A stretch of DNA of 64,000 nucleotides from Segatella paludivivens DSM 17968 = JCM 13650 (GTDB lineage: Bacteria > Bacteroidota > Bacteroidia > Bacteroidales > Bacteroidaceae). The notes beneath the pieces are model-generated. The model was not told the origin of the DNA. It saw nothing but the letters and a program-made list of their open reading frames with translations, and did no database searches. Location of the stretch: contig NZ_KB890686.1 in NCBI RefSeq assembly GCF_000373185.1, forward strand, positions 35,917-99,916, in the 5' to 3' direction. A program made the position numbers and the translations under genes. Shown here piece by piece: positions 35,493 through 42,954 of the stretch (position 1 is its first letter; every line of letters begins with the position of its first letter).

Positions 35493-36734
35493 TCAAGACC
35501 TAAATTTATTCCATATTGGACTACGACGCAACATCGTTCCATTCTTTCTTGTAAGCTCAGAAGCAAACAACAATACTATAATATAACCGAATAACGGGAT
35601 AATGAACGGAATGACCAAATTGGTGTTATCTGCGACAATTCCCATAAGCAAGAATCCACAACCACCGATAGGAGTCATCATAAGCAGAGAGGATGCACTC
35701 ATCTTTAGATTACCTAATCCGGTAAGTGCAAGTGAGAATATTGTAGGGAACATTATTGCCTCAAAAAGATAATTGCAGATTATAGCGACCATAGACAACT
35801 TACCAAGATCAAACAATACAAATATCATACACAAAACACTTCCAGAAGCGCATGTAAGCAACATAATCTCTGCAGGAATGCGACGCATAATCCAACTACC
35901 CAAAAAACGTCCAATCATAAAGAATGCCAACGCAACTGTAAGTGTAATACTCGCTACATTATCATTCATCCAACCTTGACCTGTAACAAAGTTTATAAAG
36001 TAACTGTTTATAGATATTTCTGCAACCTCATAAGCCAACAAGGCAAAAAGCCCAAACACAAACATTGGATGATGACGGAAAAGCTTCATGATACGTGTGC
36101 CACGACTACGGTCTTCATCTGTTTCCTCATGCTGTATTTCAGGCAATTCTACTCTTGAAAACACAATAGCGATAACCAGGACTAAAATTCCTAGTATGGT
36201 ATAAGGTACAACAACATCATCGCCGTCTGACGCTCCATTGAAAAAGAACTGACCGATTGTAAATGTTGCGAAAAGACTACCAAGACCATTAAAAGACTGA
36301 GAAAAATTCAGTCTGCTTGTTCCGGTTTCTTTGTCACCCAATTCTGTAACGTATGGATTTGCTGATGTTTCCAAGAATACCAGACCACAGCCTATAATGA
36401 ATAATGCTATCAAGTATGCAAAAAATGTGTCCATTGCAGCACACGGTATAAACATCAAAGCACCAATTCCAAACAGCAGAAGTCCTATTACGACACCGAG
36501 CCTATAACCATTACGGTTGATAAACCATCCAGCAGGTATCGCCATAAGGAAATATCCAAAATAAGTTGTCACCTGTATCAATGAAGACTGGGTGATACTG
36601 ATATTAAGTGAATTCTGAAAATGCTTGTTTAATACATCCAAAATAGCCCTTGCAAATCCCCAAAGAAAGAATAAGGATGTTATAAGAACGAATGGTATAA
36701 AATACTGTTTACTTGTTAATTTTGTCTTTGCCAT
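35493..36734 (-). CDS. FucP-type sugar:proton symporter (MFS)
   Basis: A 413-residue inner-membrane transporter with 12 predicted helices. Family marks are FVLITSLFFLWGFARAILDVLN near residue 14, GYFLMAIPAGWFINRNGYRLGV near 54, ETSANPYVTELG near 122 and RLNFSQSFNGLGS near 139, all shared with L-fucose/glucose/galactose permeases. It follows the GH43 gene by 40 bp on the same strand and would bring in the sugar that enzyme releases. The sugar is not fixed by the motifs. Confidence 0.92.
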   Translation of the reverse strand: MAKTKLTSKQYFIPFVLITSLFFLWGFARAILDVLNKHFQNSLNISITQSSLIQVTTYFGYFLMAIPAGWFINRNGYRLGVVIGLLLFGIGALMFIPCAAMDTFFAYLIALFIIGCGLVFLETSANPYVTELGDKETGTSRLNFSQSFNGLGSLFATFTIGQFFFNGASDGDDVVVPYTILGILVLVIAIVFSRVELPEIQHEETDEDRSRGTRIMKLFRHHPMFVFGLFALLAYEVAEISINSYFINFVTGQGWMNDNVASITLTVALAFFMIGRFLGSWIMRRIPAEIMLLTCASGSVLCMIFVLFDLGKLSMVAIICNYLFEAIMFPTIFSLALTGLGNLKMSASSLLMMTPIGGCGFLLMGIVADNTNLVIPFIIPLFGYIIVLLFASELTRKNGTMLRRSPIWNKFRS

Positions 36735-36774
36735 AACAGACTATATATGTTATTATATTTATTACTTATTAATA

Positions 36775-38268
36775 TTATTCCGCGAAGTCAACATTTCCAC
36801 CATCTGCATACATTCCAATGACAACTCCTGTGAATCCTCCAGTAACCTCTGAACTCAGAAGGCTACAATTTAATTCTCCTAGTGACTTATATGATGTTCC
36901 ATCATCACTGTATTCAAACTTATACATTTTATCATTATATGAAATTCGAAGATTCATCCATTCAGACCATATCTTATCTGATTTTACTATATAATCAATA
37001 TTTTTAAGTTTGCAACGAAGAGATACATGACCATCTTTGACAAACAAATCATAATGTCCGTCATTTATCTGATACACAGACAAGCCGCCTTCGGCATTAC
37101 CTTTTGGATGAACACGAAACTCAACACTTCCACAAACCTGTTCCTGTCGTTTACCAACAAACGTAGGCTGATTATTTTCAGACAAGCTACCATGTCCTTT
37201 AAACACAAGCTTATTACCATTGAAAGCATAGTTCCCAGAAATGGGATTCTGTATATGTATATACTCAGGTCCTAAATCTGAACGATTAAAATCAAAAGGC
37301 AGAGCATGGGGCATCTTATGCTCTTTTAGAGTTACAGCATTCATCAATGTATCTATAGGATTCCCACCATTTATTACTGGCCATTCACCTGTTTTCCATT
37401 CTACAGGTGCAAGGCAAGTCTCGCGTCCAAGATGATGATAACTTCCTCCAAAATTACGGTAAGCTAGGAATACAAGCCACCAGCGACCATCCATTGACTG
37501 AACGAAATCACCATGTCCTGTACCTTGAATCTGCATGTTCTGCCCTTTTCTACTACAATTTGTCAATATAGGATTAGCAGGATTGCTCTCATAAGGTCCA
37601 TAGATGTCACGACTACGAGCTATTGTAAGATGATGAGCCAATTCCGTTCCACCCTCAGAAATCAAAAGATAGTAATAACCGTCTTTCTTGTATATATGGG
37701 GACCTTCAGGATATCTTCCACCATCACCCTGCCAAAGCATACGGCTTTTGGACAATTGCTTACCAGTTTTGGCATCTATTTCACTAAGCCATACTGCATC
37801 ACCAGGATTTGAGCACATATAAACCTTGCCATTTTCAAAATACAATGAAGGGTCAATACCCTGTTGAGACAACCAAACAGGTTCACTCCAAGGTCCGGCA
37901 GGATTAGTAGCTGTAACAAGAAAGTTTCCACCATTACCGACATTAGTCGTTATCATATAATATGTTCCATTATTATATCTTATCGTTGGCGCATAAATTC
38001 CTAACCACGACGAAGCTCCTTTCAATGGAAGCTGCGAATCACGTGTCAACACATTTCCAATCTGTTCCCAATTTATCAAGTCATTACTATGAAAAACTGG
38101 AACACCTGGAAAATACTGAAAAGACGAATTAACCAAATAAAAATCATCTCCCACCCTACACACACTTGGATCAGGATGATAACCGGGGATAATCGGATTA
38201 CGATAACCTTGTGAGAAACTGCTCTCTGAAATAATAATAAAAAAGAACAGACTTAGTATTTTCTTCAT
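36775..38268 (-). CDS. Exported GH43 family glycosidase
   Basis: A 497-residue protein with signal peptide (residues 1-20). The five-bladed GH43 domain has YRNPIIPGYHPDPSVCRVGD (base Asp near 33), GIDPSLYFENGKVYM (Asp, pKa tuning) and RYPEGPHIYKKDGYYYL (acid Glu). A C-terminal beta-sandwich (about 330-497; GSVEFRVHPKGNAEGGLSVYQ, GFTGVVIGMYADGGN) is of the kind found in beta-xylosidase/arabinofuranosidase subfamilies. It probably trims xylosides or arabinosides in the periplasm; forms an operon with the FucP-type transporter. Confidence 0.93.
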   Translation of the reverse strand: MKKILSLFFFIIISESSFSQGYRNPIIPGYHPDPSVCRVGDDFYLVNSSFQYFPGVPVFHSNDLINWEQIGNVLTRDSQLPLKGASSWLGIYAPTIRYNNGTYYMITTNVGNGGNFLVTATNPAGPWSEPVWLSQQGIDPSLYFENGKVYMCSNPGDAVWLSEIDAKTGKQLSKSRMLWQGDGGRYPEGPHIYKKDGYYYLLISEGGTELAHHLTIARSRDIYGPYESNPANPILTNCSRKGQNMQIQGTGHGDFVQSMDGRWWLVFLAYRNFGGSYHHLGRETCLAPVEWKTGEWPVINGGNPIDTLMNAVTLKEHKMPHALPFDFNRSDLGPEYIHIQNPISGNYAFNGNKLVFKGHGSLSENNQPTFVGKRQEQVCGSVEFRVHPKGNAEGGLSVYQINDGHYDLFVKDGHVSLRCKLKNIDYIVKSDKIWSEWMNLRISYNDKMYKFEYSDDGTSYKSLGELNCSLLSSEVTGGFTGVVIGMYADGGNVDFAE

Positions 38269-38342
38269 TGCGTTATTTAAATTTCAACATACAGATAAGT
38301 ACGAGATACAACTAGATATGTCAAGTAAATCTATATTTCATG

Positions 38343-38350
38343 CAAAGATA
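38343..38350 (-). promoter_or_regulatory. -7 box for the GH43-transporter operon
   Basis: Minus-strand TATCTTTG; leader about 70 nt to 38268. Confidence 0.7.
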
Positions 38351-38467
38351 AAACAAGATGCGGGAAAAACAAAATATAAAATAAAGTTTTCTCTGTTTTA
38401 TCCCAATAACATTACCACAAATCACGAAATACACATTATTGCCACATAAAAATAGTCTTTAGGGCAT

Positions 38468-38531
38468 AAAAAAAGGAGTACCGCTGTACTCCGACCTTGT
38501 TAACCTTAAATCTAATACTATGAAAAACATG
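38468..38531 (-). ncRNA. Small RNA unit, copy A
   Basis: A complete mini-gene: -7 box TATATTTG (38542-38535), about 64 nt, then terminator GGAGTAC/GTACTCC with seven T. The body is nearly the same as copy B, 181 bp away. An ATG (38530) at the extreme 5' end opens a frame MFFIVLDLRLT..., but its stop codon (38459) lies beyond the terminator, so a complete peptide is unlikely. The layout, a Bacteroidetes promoter directly followed by a short RNA and terminator, matches the Bacteroidales-1 RNA motif as I recall it; not verified. Confidence 0.75.
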
Positions 38532-38647
38532 GTGCAAATATATTCAGATTTACATTAAAATCCAAACATCGCATATTATATAGTGTTATTTTTACAATTT
38601 ATTAAAACTTTTATTGGTGTTTTTAAGACAATTAAAGCATAAGGCAT

Positions 38648-38712
38648 AAAAAAAGGGGCTCCGCTGAGTCCCAACCTTTGTTAACCTTAAATCTAATACC
38701 ATGAAAAACATG
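38648..38712 (-). ncRNA. Small RNA unit, copy B
   Basis: Same plan as copy A: -7 box TACCTTTG (38723-38716), body with the shared segment from ATGTTTTTCAT to TTAAGGTTAACA, terminator GGGACTC/GAGCCCC (one A-C mismatch) and seven T. The terminator stems of A and B differ in sequence but keep pairing, while the body is almost unchanged, so both parts seem to be under selection. Confidence 0.75.
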
Positions 38713-38832
38713 GTGCAAAGGTATAACAGTTTTATTCAAAAGCCAAATAAACCTGAGCAGATTTTATTGACCATATTATTTTTTTGATTTACATCAACCA
38801 AGCGTTTCGATAGCCATTTTTCATTTAATTTA

Positions 38833-41800
38833 TTATGATTCGTTTATTACCACAGCACCTTCCTGCTTCATGCCATCCATCATTATCTTCAAAGGTTTAT
38901 CAAACTTTACGTGACGTACATAATCCGTTTCTTCTATTGCTGGCATAGCATCAAGAACATCCTTACGTATAAAGCCTCCGCATTCGGAATTGCAGTCTAT
39001 CGTAAAATAGCCTACACCAAAAGAGGTTAGATTTTGAAAAAAATGTGTTCCCTGACTAGGATCTACATGATAGTTTTTTAAGGCCAGTTCAACTATTATA
39101 CGTGCAGCAGATATATGCGGCCATTTCACTGGAACTCCAAGATAATGGTCACTTGATCCCCAACGTCCAGGTCCGATAAGCACATAGTTTTTAGCTTCAG
39201 CAAGGAACTTTCTATTTATTCTTTCGATATCATCTGCTACATAATAATTATTCATCGCCGAAAAATTATCATCGTATTTCACGTAGACAACATCAACAAC
39301 ATCATCACTTACGCCATGTCCTAATGAGTTATGTGAACGTAACAGGCAGCTATCATCAGGAATTTTCATAATATCGGTTTCTAATACTCCCTTTGTTTCC
39401 ACGATAGGACGAATCTGCAACAAATAAAACTCACCAGTTTTGTTTTCATTTATATTGCATGCGAATTCTATCTCAATAGGACGACGCATCGCACTGGAAC
39501 CATACTTCATAGATAACTGCAAGATCTCTGGCAAAGGAAAAACATCCTGTTGAAGTACACCGGCAAATGATATAATCTTGCGTCCTCCCTCATACAAACC
39601 GTCATTAATAATCTGATCGTAGGGATCAAAAGTAGAAACAATATAATTCAGAGATTTATCATGCTCTGCATCCTTTACTTTCAATTTTAGAATATTAAAT
39701 CCATCATCAACCTTGAAGTCACTTCCGACATCAGACATATCTAACGCATAGAATTGGGTCTGGGTTTCGCGTAAAGCAGTTTCAACTTCACTTGTCTGCA
39801 TCACTTGATCAGGATGATAAGGAGAGACCCGCAACGTCTGTCCACCATCGACAATATACTTTCCAAGTCCCAAAGCTAAAGAAGCAATACCATCTTCAGC
39901 AGTTTCATTCCCAACTGGATAATAGTTGATTGAACGCAATACACCACTAATATTAGGATAAAAATGATTTCCATATTGATGGCCGACGACCTCCTGCAAG
40001 ATAACTGACATTTTCTCTTGATCGATAACATTACTCGTTGCGGTCATATATGCTTTTGAATCACGATAGTACACAGAAGCATATACACTTTTTATTGCGG
40101 CTGCAAGCATCTGTAACATCAGGTACTTGTCTGCAGTATTTGGTATCATATAAGTATTGTATATACCGGCAAAAGGCTGATAATGACTATCTTCAAGCAA
40201 ACTTGATGATCTCACAGCAATAGGACTTTTGGTCGCATCGAAGAACGTAAAAAAATCTGCGATCAACGAATCAGGAAGTTGTGCTCTAAGAAAATGCTGT
40301 AATATCTCATCATCTGGTGCATCACTAAGTGCTATTTGATAAAGATGGTTTTGTTCCATAAACTGATCAAATATATCAGTACAAAGAACTACCGTTTTTG
40401 GTATCTGCACTGATGCACCTGAATATTGATTGAATTCAGAATGTGTCTTTATAACATTATCAAGGAAAGCTAAACCACGTCCTTTACCTCCTAGAGAACC
40501 TTCACCGATACGTGCAAAATGTGCATAACGGTCGTATTTCATTCTATCGAATACAGCAACAACTCCAATATTTTTCATGTGGCGATACTTCACTATGGCA
40601 TCAAAAATTATCTGTCTATGAGCATCTACATCCTGCAATTTATGCCAAGTGACATTTTTAAGAAACTGCGACACAGGGAATATAGCACGTGCACTAAGCC
40701 AACGGCTCATGTGATTACGACTTACATGATAAAGCATTGAAGCATTTGGTATCTTAAAAATATTATCTTGCAATTCCTTCAATGATCTTATCCTCATTAC
40801 TTCTTCGTGAGTAGTTGGATCGCGGAAGATGAAATCGCCAAATCCCATGTGCTCTTCCATTATTCGACGCAAGTCAAGACTCATTGTCTTGGAATTTTTG
40901 TCAACGAAACGAAAATACTCTGCTTCTGCCTTTTCACGGTATTTGCATTCTGAGCTTTCCATTATTAGTGCAACATACTCATCACGTTTACGAATAGCAC
41001 GCAACAATTTCAACCCAGCTTCAGGATCTTTATAAACAGCAGAGTCACGCAATGGAGATGGTTGCAACACATTTTCTTTAGGAGAAATCTCCCTCATCGG
41101 GAAACGTGCGTCACTGATTACGCCTATACAATTATCAGCAAACTTATTATATATATTCATCGCTTCCTCATAAGTACGTGCAAGCACAACTTTAGGACGT
41201 CCACGCATACGAAGCGTTGACTGATGTCTGTTAAGCGCCTCTGTGGCAAAACGCTTACTTTGAGCAAGTATGTAACTATATAAATTGGGTAATATCGAAG
41301 AGTAAAAACGAATACTATCCTCCACTAGCAATATCATCTGCACACCACTTTCCTTGGTGTCATGCTCTAGATTCATCTTATCTTCAAGAAGTTTTATTAT
41401 TGATAGAATAAGATTAGTATTTCCTAGCCAACAGAATACATAATCGAAGATACTTAAATCCTCGTTCTGCATTCTTTTAGTAATACCATGAGAAAAAGGT
41501 GTAAGTACAACGCATGGTATATCCGAAAACATACCTTTTATATCTCTTGCCACAGTGAAAGCATCATTATCTGCATTACCTGGCATACAAATCACCAAAT
41601 CTATATTAGTTGTATTAAGAACTTTAGCAGCCTCATCAGTCGTTGATACCTGAGTAAATGTTGGTGGATATCTAAGTCCTAGCTCCATATACTCATTATA
41701 TATTTTTTCTTCCACACGTCCGTCATCCTCCAACATGAATGCATCATAAGGATTGGCAACTATGAGTACGCTATATATGCGCCTCATCATAAGATTCGCG

Positions 41801-41856
41801 AACGTTACATCTTTCAGATAAAACTTATTAAATTCATGGGGTATTTTACTTTCCAT
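38833..41856 (-). CDS. Receiver-domain/PEP-synthase-like ATP-binding protein
   Basis: A 1007-residue cytoplasmic protein. Two receiver-like domains come first: ~24-160 (YSVLIVANPYDAF; acceptor position degenerate, DLVICMPG) and ~172-300 (ILLVEDS acid pair, VISDARFP with a likely acceptor Asp near 246, ALIMESS). From ~440 a PPDK/PEP-synthase N-terminal ATP-binding domain follows: GSLGGKGRGLAFLDN near 452, PIAVRSSSLLEDSHYQPFAG near 545, EIEFACNINENKTGEFYLLQIRP. A C-terminal region with LIGPGRWGSSDHYLGVPV and GTHFFQNL ends it. The phospho-histidine swivel motif and PEP barrel of true PEP synthases are missing. Similar long proteins occur in Bacteroidetes under the PEP/pyruvate-binding label; function unknown, maybe signal-controlled phosphotransfer. 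Confidence 0.85.
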   Translation of the reverse strand: MESKIPHEFNKFYLKDVTFANLMMRRIYSVLIVANPYDAFMLEDDGRVEEKIYNEYMELGLRYPPTFTQVSTTDEAAKVLNTTNIDLVICMPGNADNDAFTVARDIKGMFSDIPCVVLTPFSHGITKRMQNEDLSIFDYVFCWLGNTNLILSIIKLLEDKMNLEHDTKESGVQMILLVEDSIRFYSSILPNLYSYILAQSKRFATEALNRHQSTLRMRGRPKVVLARTYEEAMNIYNKFADNCIGVISDARFPMREISPKENVLQPSPLRDSAVYKDPEAGLKLLRAIRKRDEYVALIMESSECKYREKAEAEYFRFVDKNSKTMSLDLRRIMEEHMGFGDFIFRDPTTHEEVMRIRSLKELQDNIFKIPNASMLYHVSRNHMSRWLSARAIFPVSQFLKNVTWHKLQDVDAHRQIIFDAIVKYRHMKNIGVVAVFDRMKYDRYAHFARIGEGSLGGKGRGLAFLDNVIKTHSEFNQYSGASVQIPKTVVLCTDIFDQFMEQNHLYQIALSDAPDDEILQHFLRAQLPDSLIADFFTFFDATKSPIAVRSSSLLEDSHYQPFAGIYNTYMIPNTADKYLMLQMLAAAIKSVYASVYYRDSKAYMTATSNVIDQEKMSVILQEVVGHQYGNHFYPNISGVLRSINYYPVGNETAEDGIASLALGLGKYIVDGGQTLRVSPYHPDQVMQTSEVETALRETQTQFYALDMSDVGSDFKVDDGFNILKLKVKDAEHDKSLNYIVSTFDPYDQIINDGLYEGGRKIISFAGVLQQDVFPLPEILQLSMKYGSSAMRRPIEIEFACNINENKTGEFYLLQIRPIVETKGVLETDIMKIPDDSCLLRSHNSLGHGVSDDVVDVVYVKYDDNFSAMNNYYVADDIERINRKFLAEAKNYVLIGPGRWGSSDHYLGVPVKWPHISAARIIVELALKNYHVDPSQGTHFFQNLTSFGVGYFTIDCNSECGGFIRKDVLDAMPAIEETDYVRHVKFDKPLKIMMDGMKQEGAVVINES

Positions 41857-41883
41857 GGTTGTTTATAGTTTGCATTATAACTG

Positions 41884-41891
41884 CAAATATA
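41884..41891 (-). promoter_or_regulatory. -7 box for the PEP-synthase-like gene
   Basis: Minus-strand TATATTTG; leader about 24 nt. Confidence 0.65.
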
Positions 41892-41936
41892 ACATTAATA
41901 ATTGGCAATACAATGAAAAATTAATTGTATTTTTGT

Positions 41937-41944
41937 TATCTTTG
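41937..41944 (+). promoter_or_regulatory. -7 box for the GSCFA gene
   Basis: TATCTTTG followed by CA; leader about 115 nt to 42065, divergent from the box at 41884. Confidence 0.7.
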
Positions 41945-42064
41945 CACACTAGAGAAACTGATTTAAATAGCATAATTCAAACTATGCTCACTCTCTTGCA
42001 ATACTTTCATTCACAGGAGGCAGAATAAATAAGACTAGAACGTAACGGACAAAAAATCAAGATT

Positions 42065-42871
42065 ATGGAATTTACAACAAAAGTAAACATAACTAAATCA
42101 TCATGGACAATTCATCCTTGTGAAAGAATGCTTTTCGTGGGTTCATGCTTTGCTGAGAATATTGGCAAAAGATTTCATGAGGAGAAATTCAATACAGATA
42201 TAAATCCATATGGTGTAATGTATAATCCGGCGAGCATTCTGCATACTGTTGAAAGATTTTGTGAAGAGTCCGAAAACAAGCCAGATAAGGCTTTCCTTAC
42301 TCTAGGCACAAACCATGTTTATATTTTAAATGAGACTGGTGAGATTGTAGACAATTGCATGAAAAAGTCACAAAAACTATTTACCGAGAAAGTATTGTCT
42401 ACAGATGAATGTTACAACTATCTACGCAAAGCAGTTATGAGATTGATGTCTAAGAATCGAGACATTAGAATTATTGTTACAGTAAGTCCTATCCGGTATC
42501 GTAAATACGGATATCACGAGAGTCAACTCAGTAAGGCAACTTTGTTGCTAGCTGCAGACCGACTGTCAAAAGAGGAACACGTGGATTATTTTCCTGCCTA
42601 CGAAATAGTTAATGACGAACTGCGTGACTATCGCTTCTACAAAGAAGACATGCTACATCCTAGCGATCAAGCTGTTGAATATATATGGGAACGATTTGCT
42701 GAAATCTATTTTGGCGATGACACGAATAAGTTTCTAAATGAATGGAAGCCGATAAAAGAAGCATTAAACCACAAGCCCTTCAATCCAGAAGGAGATGAAT
42801 ATAAAAGATTTATTGCAGAAGCAAAGAATAAATACGATTTATTGGTAAAGAAATGGGGCATTAACAAATAG
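42065..42871 (+). CDS. GSCFA domain protein (SGNH-like hydrolase family)
   Basis: A 268-residue cytoplasmic-type protein. The name-giving motif GSCFAENIGKRF lies near residue 26; TVSPIRYRKYGYHES near 140 and DMLHPSDQAVEYIWERF near 200 (Asp-x-x-His) complete the pattern of an SGNH-like hydrolase with Ser, Asp and His. No signal peptide. Substrate unknown. Single gene between its own promoter and a shared terminator. Confidence 0.92.
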   Translation: MEFTTKVNITKSSWTIHPCERMLFVGSCFAENIGKRFHEEKFNTDINPYGVMYNPASILHTVERFCEESENKPDKAFLTLGTNHVYILNETGEIVDNCMKKSQKLFTEKVLSTDECYNYLRKAVMRLMSKNRDIRIIVTVSPIRYRKYGYHESQLSKATLLLAADRLSKEEHVDYFPAYEIVNDELRDYRFYKEDMLHPSDQAVEYIWERFAEIYFGDDTNKFLNEWKPIKEALNHKPFNPEGDEYKRFIAEAKNKYDLLVKKWGINK

Positions 42872-42893
42872 GTAAACAAGATACTTTAAAAAG

Positions 42894-42940
42894 AAAAAGT
42901 CTGCATTGTTATCAATATGATACAATGCAGACTTTTATTA
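42894..42940. terminator. Bidirectional terminator
   Basis: AAAGTCTGCATTGT (42896-42909)/ACAATGCAGACTTT (42922-42935), with A-run before and T-run after; serves the GSCFA gene and the convergent YfhO gene. Confidence 0.92.
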
Positions 42941-42954
42941 TTTAATGTAGAATA

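Larger units (their letters stand above)
38269..38832. other. Gap with twin small-RNA units (~560 bp)
   Basis: Holds the GH43 promoter at 38343-38350 and two minus-strand small RNA units listed separately. Otherwise AT-rich with no gene seen. Confidence 0.7.

Noticed and set aside
38461-38730. Ends of an insertion sequence
   Set aside because: The two similar segments are direct, not inverted, repeats, and the 117 bp between them encode no transposase; each has its own promoter and terminator.
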